Shown here: positions 7,308-15,570 of the stretch, one piece after another | Layout: each line of letters opens with the position of its first letter | Numbering within the stretch: the stretch's first letter is position 1 | Position numbers and translations under genes: made by a program | Notes under the pieces: model-generated | Database searches by the model: none | What the model was told of the DNA's origin: nothing | Seen by the model: only the letters and a program-made list of their open reading frames with translations | Source of the DNA: Bacillota bacterium | GTDB lineage: Bacteria > Bacillota > Sulfobacillia > Sulfobacillales > Sulfobacillaceae | DNA: 36,904 bases | Direction of reading: 5' to 3' | Assembly (NCBI GenBank): GCA_021820485.1 | Contig: JAKADO010000024.1 | Location: 1 to 36,904, forward strand

Positions 7308-7892
7308 TTACAAGACTCCCTTGGTGGAGGGAACGCCACGGCCTTCCCGAATCGACACCGCCTCACTCAAGGCCACCCCAAAGGATTTAAAGCAGGCTTC
7401 ATAGACGTGATGGGCATTCTCACCGGCCACATACCGGAGATGAACGGTGACGCCGCTTTGCCGGGCAAACCCATGAAAGAACTCTGGCCACACCTCGCTG
7501 TGAATGCCTCCCACTGCCCGTTCGGGGAATCCGGGCCCCCAGTAACATTGGCCCCGGCCGGAGATGTCCACCGCGCAGAGCACCAGCGCCTCATCCATCG
7601 GCAGATGCCGCTGCCCAAACCGCACCAGATTCTCGCCGGCGCCGATCGCTTGCCGAAAGGCCTTTCCCAGCACGATGCCAACGTCTTCGACCAAGTGGTG
7701 CGGATCGACCTCCACATCGCCTTCGGCTTTGAGGTTTAGGCCGAAGCGCCCGTGAACGGAAAACGCCGACAAAAAATGAGTCAAGAGGGGCAAATTCGTG
7801 GCGATGAGCGCCGGTGCCCAGTTGTCGAGGTCGAGAGACGCCTCGATGCGGGTTTCGCGCGTCTCCCGCACAATTGATGCCATTCGGCCCAT
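7308..7892 (-). CDS. hisB: Imidazoleglycerol-phosphate dehydratase
   Basis: 194 residues, the monofunctional dehydratase type without the N-terminal phosphatase found in enterobacteria. The manganese-binding histidine motifs are present: HHLVED (65-70) and ENAHHVYEACFK (about 161-172), plus DEAL. It dehydrates IGP to imidazole acetol phosphate. The start ATG at 7892 shares one base with the hisD stop (TGATG) and uses GGAGG at the end of hisD. Because it lacks the phosphatase part, a separate histidinol-phosphatase must be encoded elsewhere. Confidence 0.95.
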   Translation of the reverse strand: MGRMASIVRETRETRIEASLDLDNWAPALIATNLPLLTHFLSAFSVHGRFGLNLKAEGDVEVDPHHLVEDVGIVLGKAFRQAIGAGENLVRFGQRHLPMDEALVLCAVDISGRGQCYWGPGFPERAVGGIHSEVWPEFFHGFARQSGVTVHLRYVAGENAHHVYEACFKSFGVALSEAVSIREGRGVPSTKGVL

Positions 7893-9100
7893 CACTTCAC
7901 CTCCAGGGCGGCGCGCCGAACCTCAAGCGACCGTTGGTGATATGTCAGGCCTTCCAATTCGGCCAGTCGCGCTCCCATTTCGAATATCTGGGGATCCACG
8001 GACTGCGTGGTGCGGATAACGCTCATGCGACGCAGAAAGGTGCGGGTCGAGAGACCCGATTGAAAGCGCCCCGATCCTCCGGTTGGCAAGACATGGCTAG
8101 GACCTGCGACATAATCACCGAGCGCCTGTCCCGCCATGGGGCCAATAAACAGAGCACCCGCCGTGCGCACCTCTTCAGCCCATCCTTCCACGTCATCCCC
8201 CATTAGTCCCAAATGCTCCGGAGCACGGCGATTTGCGAGGGTCACCGCTTCCCGCATGGAGTGGACCCGGGTGACCACAATCTGTCCCATGCCTTCTGGA
8301 ACCAGTGCCCGACGCTTCTCAATCCGCTCCGCCAATGCCGGATTCAATGTAATCAGCTCCGCCGACGCATCTCGGTCGTGCTCAGCCTGCGCTAGCAGGT
8401 CTGCCCAGACAAAGGGCTCCAAATCCAACTGATTGGCAATAATCAAGACCTCCGACGGCCCCGCCGGCAGGTCGATTCCGACAACGCCGCGTCGGGCCAG
8501 CTCCTGCTTGGCTTGGGTAACGTAGCGATTGCCTGGGCCCGCAATGAAGTCCACCGGTGCAAAGCCGGGAAAGCCATAGCCCATGGCCGCCACCGCCTGC
8601 GCTCCGCCCATGCGCAGCACCGTGGAAATGCCCAGCGACTGGAAGGCATAGAGCCATACCGGGCTCTGGCGAATGTCATCGCGGGGAGAGACCGCCACCA
8701 CTATTTCCTTCACCCCGGCCTCTTGGGCCGGTATGGCGGTCATCAAAAGACTGGAAATCAACGGATAGTTCCCATTAGGCACATAGAGCCCGACCCGTTG
8801 AAGCGGAACAAACTGCTCCTCGAGGGTGAGTCCGCCTTCGGACGGCAGGACGAGCGGTTCGGGCCGAGCAGCACGGTGAAAGGCCCGGATCCGATCCATG
8901 GCATAGTCAATGGCCTCCCGCACTCGCGTCTCAGGCTGTTCCCCTTCCCATTCAAGCGGATTCCAGAGCACCTCTTGCGGAGACATCTCCACGCCATCAA
9001 AGTCCCGGGTGAAGGCCAGCGCCGCCTCAATTCCCTCTTTCGCCACCGCATCCACAATCGCTCTCACTACATCAGCCATGTCGCTCGATCCCTCTTTCAT
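7892..9100 (-). CDS. hisD: Histidinol dehydrogenase
   Basis: About 402 residues, slightly shorter at the N-terminus than the 430-residue norm. It performs the last two NAD+-linked oxidations, histidinol to histidine, with a zinc ion. Visible motifs are YVPNGNYPLISS (substrate loop), GPGNRYVTQAK, LPAGPSEVLIIA, AQAEHD (zinc Gln/His), RAPEHLGL (catalytic Glu-His) and GPSHVLPTGG (zinc His). Starts at ATG 9100 and ATG 9079 are both possible, and neither has a strong ribosome-binding site. It lies 16 bases after hisG and shares a base with hisB. Confidence 0.94.
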   Translation of the reverse strand: MKEGSSDMADVVRAIVDAVAKEGIEAALAFTRDFDGVEMSPQEVLWNPLEWEGEQPETRVREAIDYAMDRIRAFHRAARPEPLVLPSEGGLTLEEQFVPLQRVGLYVPNGNYPLISSLLMTAIPAQEAGVKEIVVAVSPRDDIRQSPVWLYAFQSLGISTVLRMGGAQAVAAMGYGFPGFAPVDFIAGPGNRYVTQAKQELARRGVVGIDLPAGPSEVLIIANQLDLEPFVWADLLAQAEHDRDASAELITLNPALAERIEKRRALVPEGMGQIVVTRVHSMREAVTLANRRAPEHLGLMGDDVEGWAEEVRTAGALFIGPMAGQALGDYVAGPSHVLPTGGSGRFQSGLSTRTFLRRMSVIRTTQSVDPQIFEMGARLAELEGLTYHQRSLEVRRAALEVK

Positions 9101-9116
9101 CGTGGCATTGATCCCT

Positions 9117-9740
9117 TCACCTTCCGGTCACGGCTTTCCATTGCTCGTAGACACTCAGCATCCCATTCCCGGTACGCCATACCGCCGCGTTGGCTATCAA
9201 GCGCGCGCTGGAATGAAACACCGTACTGATTTCGTAAAGTCCATGCGCCTTCAAAGTAGCGCCAGTCTGAACCACATCGACAATGTATGGAGCCAGGCCA
9301 ATGGCCGGTGCCAACTCCAAGCTCCCTGACAGGGGAACAATTTCGACGGGGTGCGAACGGCGCCTAAAAAAATCTCGCGCCACCCGCTGATACTTTGTGG
9401 CGATTCGTGCCGGGCCGTCGGGCCATTCCATCTTGGCCCCCGCAAGAGCCAACCGACAGTGAGCGACATCCAAGTCCAGAACCTCCAGCACGCCGTCGGT
9501 TGGATGCTCTCGCAGCATATCGAGTCCCACAATGCCGAATTCCGCAATGCCCCGCTGCACCAGCATGGGAATATCTGCCCCGCGCGCCACGATGAGACCA
9601 GGACGCGCACGATCGGGTGGAAACCACAGTTGACGGCTGTTTGAGGACTCCGGCCAGTCCCATCCGCATTCCAACCAGCGCTGTCGGACTGCCTCCAGCG
9701 TGCGCCCCTTGGCCACGGCGATTGTCACGTTATAGGACAT
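9117..9740 (-). CDS. hisG: ATP phosphoribosyltransferase, short form catalytic subunit
   Basis: 207 residues, the HisG-S type without the C-terminal regulatory domain. It starts histidine synthesis by joining ATP and PRPP. Motifs include AVAKGRTLE at the N-terminus, the periplasmic-binding-like IVGLDMLRE, an RIATKY motif, and the PRPP loop VDVVQTGATLKAHGL near 158-172. Short HisG is inactive alone and needs HisZ, whose gene lies directly upstream and overlaps it by 11 bases. The ATG at 9740 uses GGGAGG within the end of hisZ. Confidence 0.95.
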   Translation of the reverse strand: MSYNVTIAVAKGRTLEAVRQRWLECGWDWPESSNSRQLWFPPDRARPGLIVARGADIPMLVQRGIAEFGIVGLDMLREHPTDGVLEVLDLDVAHCRLALAGAKMEWPDGPARIATKYQRVARDFFRRRSHPVEIVPLSGSLELAPAIGLAPYIVDVVQTGATLKAHGLYEISTVFHSSARLIANAAVWRTGNGMLSVYEQWKAVTGR

Positions 9741-10566
9741 GCTCGGCCTCCCGCAAGGCTTCGCGCACCGCGTCCAAATTCACCGTAAATCCCATTCCAC
9801 TGAAAGTGCGCCCGCCGACGTTCAAGTCGAAGCGACCTCCCGAAATGAGCGCTTGCCGCGTCCGGTCATGATGCAGCGCAAACACCAGGCCGGTGTGGTA
9901 TGCACGCTGGCCTGTCAATGAAAGGTCCCACAGGGAGCGCCAGTTTTGATCCAGAACTGGCGGCTTGGCTTCGGGAACGAACCGCCGCAGTTGGGAGAAA
10001 AACTCGGTGGTGGGCTGGGGACGAAGGAGCGCCCACCCCGCTTCCCCGGCCCTCTCCCTGTAGCCATCGACGGCCGCAAGGCGGCCAGCCTTCAACTGAG
10101 CCACAAAGTCCTGAATCTCGTCATCGCTCAATCCCCACGACTCGGCGAGTTTGCGCAACCACTGCACCTCGCCGAACACCATCGTCAAGTCCGCATCGGG
10201 CAATCCCTCAGACGAGAAGGCATCGATGCTCGCATTGACCACATCCAGCACCTGTCGCTGTTCCGACGCGCCAATGGGTCCTACCCATTCCGCATCGATG
10301 GCCTCAGTCCAACGCGAACGCCCGGGAAGAAACAATGGTCCTGTGGAGAAGACCTTCAAGGGCCACTCCACCGTATCAGGGGAAAAGCTGGCCACCACCT
10401 CTAAAATCGCGGGGGTATGATCGGTGCGGAACGCCTCCTGTCGATACGGCTCCGTAGCCAGGGGACCGTAACCGGCCTCGAGGAGCCGCTCGGTCACGTT
10501 CAGAAAGATTTGATATTGACGTCGCTGTTCTTCCAAGAAAGTAAGCATGCGGGCACACCGCCTCAT
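9730..10566 (-). CDS. hisZ: ATP phosphoribosyltransferase regulatory subunit (HisRS-like)
   Basis: About 278 residues resembling the catalytic core of histidyl-tRNA synthetase but lacking aminoacylation motifs and the anticodon-binding domain. It forms an octamer with short HisG and senses histidine. The C-terminal part (GGRFDLNVGGRTFSGMGFTVNLD, split across motif 3) is the clearest match. It is short at the N-terminus, where the family's usual PxGxRD segment is missing. Starts at ATG 10566 (no ribosome-binding site) and ATG 10548 (weak GAGG, and directly abutting an inverted-repeat arm) are both possible. The 68-base gap behind hisC and a promoter-like sequence suggest it can start its own transcript. 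Confidence 0.85.
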   Translation of the reverse strand: MRRCARMLTFLEEQRRQYQIFLNVTERLLEAGYGPLATEPYRQEAFRTDHTPAILEVVASFSPDTVEWPLKVFSTGPLFLPGRSRWTEAIDAEWVGPIGASEQRQVLDVVNASIDAFSSEGLPDADLTMVFGEVQWLRKLAESWGLSDDEIQDFVAQLKAGRLAAVDGYRERAGEAGWALLRPQPTTEFFSQLRRFVPEAKPPVLDQNWRSLWDLSLTGQRAYHTGLVFALHHDRTRQALISGGRFDLNVGGRTFSGMGFTVNLDAVREALREAEHVL

Positions 10567-10611
10567 TAGTGCTTTATCGTAATGCTACACTAAACGATTT
10601 GGTGTGCCCGC
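10549..10611. repeat. 11-bp perfect inverted repeat flanking the hisZ start region
   Basis: GCGGGCACACC at 10549-10559 and its exact complement GGTGTGCCCGC at 10601-10611. The arms are 41 bases apart and their centres 52 bases apart, about five helical turns. One arm sits in the -35/spacer of the putative hisZ promoter; the other abuts the internal ATG of hisZ. This spacing suits paired operator sites bound by one regulator, or, in a read-through hisC transcript, the base of a large stem. Confidence 0.6.
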
Positions 10612-10616
10612 GTCAA
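10587..10616 (-). promoter_or_regulatory. Possible promoter for hisZ-hisG and downstream his genes
   Basis: On the minus strand TTGACG (10616-10611), an 18-base spacer and TAGTGT (10592-10587). The predicted start near 10580 gives a leader of 14 to 32 bases depending on the hisZ start used. Confidence 0.35.
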
Positions 10617-10633
10617 TCCCTTATGTCAACAAA

Positions 10634-11725
10634 CTATTGCGCCAGGACTCGGTCGAACGCGGTCAAAAACTCTTCGAGTATCGGTTGTGGAGCAACGGTC
10701 ACCCGGATGTGCTGGGGAAGGCCAAACGCGTCGGTCGGCCGGACTACGAACCCCTCAGCCATAAGCCGATTAGGAACGTCCGACACGCCGACAGGAAGCG
10801 CCGCGGTCACAAAATTTGCTTGACTCTCAAAGAATTGGTGGCCCCGTTGGGACAATGCGTCGAGTAGAAACGCTCTCGCCTCCAGCGTTTCTTGGCGCAC
10901 TCGCCCATAATAGTCCGAGTCCTTGAGCGCAGCCTCGGCGGCCACCGCCCCAAGGCTGTTCAGAGAAAATGGCTCACGAACTTTCAGAAGCGCTGGCATC
11001 AGCCACTCAGGGGCGGTCGCCCACCCGGTTCGAAGTCCAGCGAGCGCGTAGAGCTTCGAGAACGTGCGCACCACAACAATCGCCCGGTCCTGCCTTACTG
11101 CCCCGAGAAAATCGGGCATCTCGGGCCCAGCGACGAACTCCTCATAGGCGGCGTCAACCACTGTCACAACATGCTCCGGAACCTCCGCCAAATACCGCTG
11201 CCACGCCTCCAGTGTGACAGGGGTGCCCGTGGGATTGTTGGGGGAACACAGATAGACCACGCGGGTGCGTTCCGTAATGGCACGACACATGGCCTCTAGG
11301 TCATTGGCGCCGTTGCCGGCCAGCGGCACCTCCTTCGGAACCCCGCCGGCCAACAGCGTGCTGTGTCGATAAGCGGAAAAACTCGGTGCCGGATAGAGCA
11401 CCTCATCGCCGACTGAGACAAACGCCGCCGCGACAAGGCGGAGCATCTCGTCCGCCCCATTGCCCATGACGATCTGACCTGGTTTTAGGCCATGCCGGAT
11501 CGCCAACACTTCCCGGAGCCGCGGTTCTTGCACGGCGGGGTAATACTGGAGATGCGGCAACGCCTCTTGGATGGCTGTTATGACCGACGGTGACGGGCCC
11601 CATAAACTCTCGTTGGAGGCAAGTTTCACCATTTCCTTCCGTCCACTCGCTTGCCGAGCGTCTTCCAGCGATCGCCCCGGCGTGTAGAGCGTCATGGCAT
11701 CGACCTGTGGCCGCGGCTTAACCAT
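10634..11725 (-). CDS. hisC: Histidinol-phosphate aminotransferase
   Basis: 363 residues, a fold-type I PLP enzyme that converts imidazole acetol phosphate to L-histidinol phosphate with glutamate. The PLP lysine is Lys224 in TFSKLYALAGLR. Other family motifs are LASNES near 36-40, GNGADE (88-93), SPNNPTG (161-167), DAAYEEF (191-197) and a C-terminal arginine in HIRVTV. The ATG at 11725 has AAGGAGA 7 bases upstream. It is the first gene of the his cluster, divergent from glcE. Related aminotransferases can act on aromatic amino acids, but the context makes HisC nearly certain. Confidence 0.95.
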   Translation of the reverse strand: MVKPRPQVDAMTLYTPGRSLEDARQASGRKEMVKLASNESLWGPSPSVITAIQEALPHLQYYPAVQEPRLREVLAIRHGLKPGQIVMGNGADEMLRLVAAAFVSVGDEVLYPAPSFSAYRHSTLLAGGVPKEVPLAGNGANDLEAMCRAITERTRVVYLCSPNNPTGTPVTLEAWQRYLAEVPEHVVTVVDAAYEEFVAGPEMPDFLGAVRQDRAIVVVRTFSKLYALAGLRTGWATAPEWLMPALLKVREPFSLNSLGAVAAEAALKDSDYYGRVRQETLEARAFLLDALSQRGHQFFESQANFVTAALPVGVSDVPNRLMAEGFVVRPTDAFGLPQHIRVTVAPQPILEEFLTAFDRVLAQ

Positions 11726-11763
11726 TCAACCATCTCCTTTAAAAAATTCCGCACGCATCACCC

Positions 11764-11769
11764 ATTATA
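11764..11769 (-). promoter_or_regulatory. -10 element of the hisC promoter
   Basis: A consensus TATAAT on the minus strand, about 40 bases upstream of the hisC ATG. No good -35 lies at the usual spacing, so the promoter may need an activator. The message would have a leader of roughly 32 bases. Confidence 0.5.
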
Positions 11770-11802
11770 CCGTCCACTCCGGGGTGCGACCGCTAAGAAT
11801 TT

Positions 11803-11813
11803 TCTGAATCAGA
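11803..11813. promoter_or_regulatory. Dyad TCTGA-N-TCAGA between hisC and glcE
   Basis: A perfect 5-bp dyad with a single central base in the shared divergent intergenic region, upstream of the hisC -10. It is a plausible operator for either operon, but short enough to be chance. Confidence 0.2.
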
Positions 11814-11876
11814 CAGGAGTTCATCACTTAATCGAGAACTATGCTTAGGATACGACTTTATGGCAGGAGGGCCCCT

Positions 11877-12902
11877 ATGACCCCACAACCATCTGACATA
11901 GAGCTGCACCAGATATTGCTGGAATTGTCCCAAGCATCCCCGCGGGCTGCCGGCCTCCGGCCATGGGGACACCATGAGGGTCCAACCCTTGACATGAGCG
12001 CCTGGTCGTATATCCGGCAATATGACCCCGAGGACTTAGTAATGACTGTCGGTGCTGGAACCCGTCTTTCCACCGTGTCTGAAACTCTCGCGCGTGAATC
12101 TCAATGGTTGCCCCTCAATGTGCCGGACGGCGGCGATGATAGTATTGGGGGCGCGGTCGCAACGCAATTGGACGGATGGTATCGCGGCGGCTACGGACCC
12201 TTTCGCGATCGGGTTTTGGGACTTCGCGTCGTCACTCCCGCCTTCGGCCCGATATTCGTGGGATCGCGCGTCGTCAAGAACGTGGCCGGATTCAACCTGC
12301 CCCGGCTGTTTGCCGGGACTCGGGGCTCCTTAGGCGTCATCACTGAGGTGACGCTGAGAGTCAGCCCTCGTCCCCCCGTCGAAGCGCTATGGGTCCATCC
12401 CATTGCGCCCGGAGAATATGCCCACACCCTCGACGCGCTTTCAGCGACCGGAGCGACATGGGCCAGCCTCAGCGTGGTTCACAGCCGCAACACGTGGTCC
12501 CTCTGTGCGCTCTGGCATGGACGGAAGGAAGGACTGGAACCCTTGGCCGAGACTCTTGGCATGCCCACTGATGCCGGCATGCTGCCCCGCGTTGGGGATC
12601 AGCCTGAAGCAGTGCTGGTGGCCGGAGCTGTCCCCAGGGCTCATCTCGGCACATTGATTGAACGCTGGCCCTCCAGCGCGTCCCTGCAGCTCGAGTGCCA
12701 GACCGGCGCCTATTTCGGCGAACTCCGCACGAACGACGAATATCAATCCCTAAAAGGATGGATGGAGCAGATCAGCGGCAGCCTTCGGCTCCTAAAGGAC
12801 ACGCAGGGGACGGTTCCACCTGCGTCGGCCCGCGACCCTCTTTGGGACGCGATCAAACGTCATTATGATCCAAATGGCTGTCTACGCGATTTTTGGGGGT
12901 GA
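11877..12902 (+). CDS. glcE: Glycolate oxidase-type FAD-binding subunit
   Basis: 341 residues, a PCMH-type FAD-binding protein of the GlcE class. Motifs include VGAGTRLSTV near the N-terminal FAD site, GGDDSIGGAVAT, an SRVVKNVAGFNLPRLFAGTRGSLGVI-type block (about residues 119-145, typical of GlcE) and TLRVSP. It would be one of two flavin subunits of a membrane-associated glycolate (or D-lactate) dehydrogenase together with GlcD and the iron-sulfur subunit GlcF. The ATG at 11877 has AGGAGG 6 bases upstream. An in-frame ATG at 11841 has none and was rejected. Six bases separate it from glcF. The exact 2-hydroxy acid cannot be decided from sequence. Confidence 0.87.
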   Translation: MTPQPSDIELHQILLELSQASPRAAGLRPWGHHEGPTLDMSAWSYIRQYDPEDLVMTVGAGTRLSTVSETLARESQWLPLNVPDGGDDSIGGAVATQLDGWYRGGYGPFRDRVLGLRVVTPAFGPIFVGSRVVKNVAGFNLPRLFAGTRGSLGVITEVTLRVSPRPPVEALWVHPIAPGEYAHTLDALSATGATWASLSVVHSRNTWSLCALWHGRKEGLEPLAETLGMPTDAGMLPRVGDQPEAVLVAGAVPRAHLGTLIERWPSSASLQLECQTGAYFGELRTNDEYQSLKGWMEQISGSLRLLKDTQGTVPPASARDPLWDAIKRHYDPNGCLRDFWG

Positions 12903-12908
12903 TAACCG

Positions 12909-14162
12909 ATGGATACCAGTCAATGTGTGCACTGTGGCCTGTGCCTGAGCGCCTGTCCCACATACGCGGTCACGGGTTTGGAAGTCGAGTCGCCCCGCGG
13001 CAGACTGGTGCTGCTCAACGAGTGGCGACAGCCAGAGGCACTTCACGACCCCGCCACCGCCCAGTGGCTCGATGACTGTTTGGATTGTCGAGCATGTGAA
13101 TCCGTCTGTCCTGCCCATGTGCCGACCGGTCATTTGGTGGAGCAATGGCGCGCGCAAGATCGTCCGACAATCCCACGCAATTTGACCCTCATGCGCGGGT
13201 TGGGCTTCTTCGTCGGATCCACCTCCGGACTCAGGTGGTTTCAGCGGCTTAGCAGGTGGAGCCGCCGTCCCTGGGGAACTCGCGTCGCCCGTTCAGTCCT
13301 GGCCCGTCTGCCCAGAACTGTGGGCGACCTAAGCCATGGTCTGCCCCAACTGTCTCTTCAGCTTAGCCGTGAGACCATCGGTTCAGACGCCCCCAAGCCC
13401 CACAGCACCGTCATGTTTTTCGTCGGATGCGTGATGGACGCCATCTATAGCGAGTCCAATCGCCGGACGGCCGAATTGTTGCGATTAGCCGGATATGCCG
13501 TCGTGACGCCCTCCGAACAACGATGCTGCGGAGCGCTTCACCTCCATTCCGGAGAGTCCCAGCCTGTGCGCATCTGGGCCCAAGAGAACATCCGGCGCTT
13601 CGAAGAAAGCGGTGCCGACAAGGTGGTCGTGAATGCGGCGGGTTGCGGAACAACCCTCAAAGAATATGCTGCCTTGTTCGCGGGAGAGCCGCAATGGGAG
13701 GAGCGGGCGAGACGATTTGAGGACTCGGTGGTGGATGTCACCGTGCTCCTGGCCGAGTCGATGCTCCCACGGGTCTCCCCCACGGGCCGCGTCGTCACCG
13801 TCCATGACGCGTGCCATCACGCGCATGCCCAGAAAATTTTCCGTGAACCCCGGCAACTGCTCGCCCGAGCGGGATACACGATTCACGAAATGGCCAACTC
13901 CACCCAGTGCTGTGGCTCGGCTGGCGTCTACAACCTCACGCATCCAGACATGAGCGAGGCCCTCGTGGCCGAAAAGCTGGCCTCGATACCCGATGGGGTC
14001 ACCAATGTCGCAGCCGCCAACCCGGGCTGCCTCCTACAGATTCAAGCTGCCGCGCGACGCTCACGGCGGAACGTCGACGTGCAGCACCCGGTCGATTTAG
14101 TCTGGCAGGCGTATCACGATGCCGGCTATCTGCCCAAACAGGAGGTGGGTACCCGTGGCTGA
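12909..14162 (+). CDS. glcF: Glycolate oxidase-type iron-sulfur subunit
   Basis: 417 residues. Two ferredoxin-like 4Fe-4S motifs lie at the N-terminus: Cys6, 9, 12, 16 and Cys57, 60, 63, 67. Two CCG domains follow, with CCG at about 202-204 (QRCCGALHLHSGE) and near 333 (TQCCGSAGVYN), as in GlcF and heterodisulfide-reductase-like subunits that hand electrons toward quinone. It accepts electrons from the flavin subunits GlcD and GlcE. ATG 12909 follows a G-rich GGGGGTGAT. Its end overlaps glcD by 8 bases. Confidence 0.92.
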   Translation: MDTSQCVHCGLCLSACPTYAVTGLEVESPRGRLVLLNEWRQPEALHDPATAQWLDDCLDCRACESVCPAHVPTGHLVEQWRAQDRPTIPRNLTLMRGLGFFVGSTSGLRWFQRLSRWSRRPWGTRVARSVLARLPRTVGDLSHGLPQLSLQLSRETIGSDAPKPHSTVMFFVGCVMDAIYSESNRRTAELLRLAGYAVVTPSEQRCCGALHLHSGESQPVRIWAQENIRRFEESGADKVVVNAAGCGTTLKEYAALFAGEPQWEERARRFEDSVVDVTVLLAESMLPRVSPTGRVVTVHDACHHAHAQKIFREPRQLLARAGYTIHEMANSTQCCGSAGVYNLTHPDMSEALVAEKLASIPDGVTNVAAANPGCLLQIQAAARRSRRNVDVQHPVDLVWQAYHDAGYLPKQEVGTRG

Positions 14163-15564
14163 TTGGCAGCAAGAACTGGAAGCCGTAGTGGGGGCGCAGC
14201 ATGTATTGACCCACCCCAACTTGCTTCGAGCCTATTCCCAAGACGGGTACACGCTGGAATCCGCGATGCCTCGCGCAGTCGTCTTGCCCGGTTCGACCGA
14301 AGAAACCCAATCTGTGGTGCGGATTCTAGCCCGGCATGGCGTGCCCGTGGTGGCCCGGGGAGCCGGCACCAGCCTGTCAGGGGGAGCCATTGCCTCTCAG
14401 GATTCGGTCATCCTGCATTTCTCGCGCCTGAACCGCATTCATCAGATTGATTGGACCAATCGCGTCACTGAGGTTGGGCCGGGCGTCATTAACGCCGACG
14501 TATCGCGTGCTCTTCAGCCCGGCGGCTACTTCTATGCGCCTGATCCCTCATCGCAGCAAGCCTGCACCATCGGAGGCAACTTCGCCGAGAACTCCGGCGG
14601 ACCCCATTGCCTCAAATATGGCGTGACGGTGAATCATGTCCTGATGGCGGACGTTGTGCTCCCCAACGGCGAGGTGCGACGCTTCGGGAATCTGGCCGGC
14701 GACCCAGACGGTCCGGACTGGCTCGGTCTTTTGGTTGGCTCGGAGGGCACATTGGGAATTGCCACGCGACTTTGGTTGCGGATGACGCCCAGCCCCCGCG
14801 CCAGCCGCACCATTGCCGCTCTGTTTGACAGCGTGGCGGAAGCCAGCCATGCTGTCTCCGCAGTCATTGCGGCCGGCGTGATTCCCGCAGCCCTCGAGAT
14901 GATGGATCGACTGGCCATCTTTGCGGTCGAGAAGGGCGCCTATCCCGTTGGGTATCCACCGGACACCGCCGCAGTGCTCCTCATGGAGATTGACGGTGAG
15001 CCCCTAGGGGTGGAGGCGGAAGCTCAGCAGGTCTTGTCTCTCCTTGAGGGCTTTCATGTCCGACAAGTGAAAACCGCCCAATCTCTGGAGGAACGCAACC
15101 TATGGTGGGCCAATCGCAAGACCGCCTTTGGAGCCATGGGCCTCATCTCGCCTCGCTATTACGTCCAGGATGGCGTCATACCACGCCACACCCTGCCCAT
15201 TGCCTTGGATGCGATTGACTCCATCAGCGCGCACTACGATATCCGCATCGCCAACGTGTTTCACGCAGGAGACGGCAACTTGCACCCGTTGCTGCTCTAT
15301 GATGACCGCGACCCCAGGGAAGTGTCGCGTGTTAAGAGGGCGGGCTCAGAAATCCTTCGGTATTGCGTGGAATTGGGGGGCAGCATCACCGGGGAGCACG
15401 GCATTGGCCTCGAGAAGCTCGACGAAATGCGGGTTCAGTTCTCACCGGAAGCTCTTCTGGCACATGACGCGATAAAGCGGGTCTTTGATCCGGCCGCGCT
15501 CTTTAATCCCGGAAAACTGCTGCCGACCCCCGGCCGCTGCATCGACTATGACGGCCCTCCTTAG
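14155..15564 (+). CDS. glcD: Glycolate oxidase-type FAD-linked subunit (2-hydroxyacid dehydrogenase)
   Basis: 469 residues, FAD_binding_4 plus FAD-oxidase C-terminal domain. Motifs include ARGAGTSLSGGA (pyrophosphate binding, about 72-83), CTIGGNFAENSGG, GSEGTLGIATRLWLR, VFHAGDGNLHPL (metal and substrate histidines) and the C-terminal GEHGIGLEKL. It oxidises glycolate or D-lactate to the 2-oxo acid. The GTG at 14155 follows AGGAGGTGGG and overlaps glcF. The operon order is E-F-D, different from the D-E-F of enterobacteria. The gene ends 6 bases from the convergent tadC-like gene, with no visible terminator between. Confidence 0.92.
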   Translation: MADWQQELEAVVGAQHVLTHPNLLRAYSQDGYTLESAMPRAVVLPGSTEETQSVVRILARHGVPVVARGAGTSLSGGAIASQDSVILHFSRLNRIHQIDWTNRVTEVGPGVINADVSRALQPGGYFYAPDPSSQQACTIGGNFAENSGGPHCLKYGVTVNHVLMADVVLPNGEVRRFGNLAGDPDGPDWLGLLVGSEGTLGIATRLWLRMTPSPRASRTIAALFDSVAEASHAVSAVIAAGVIPAALEMMDRLAIFAVEKGAYPVGYPPDTAAVLLMEIDGEPLGVEAEAQQVLSLLEGFHVRQVKTAQSLEERNLWWANRKTAFGAMGLISPRYYVQDGVIPRHTLPIALDAIDSISAHYDIRIANVFHAGDGNLHPLLLYDDRDPREVSRVKRAGSEILRYCVELGGSITGEHGIGLEKLDEMRVQFSPEALLAHDAIKRVFDPAALFNPGKLLPTPGRCIDYDGPP

Positions 15565-15570
15565 GGTTGC

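Noticed and set aside
6792..7739. 315-codon open frame opposite hisH/hisB
   Set aside because: Antisense shadow of two certain enzymes; composition is non-protein-like.
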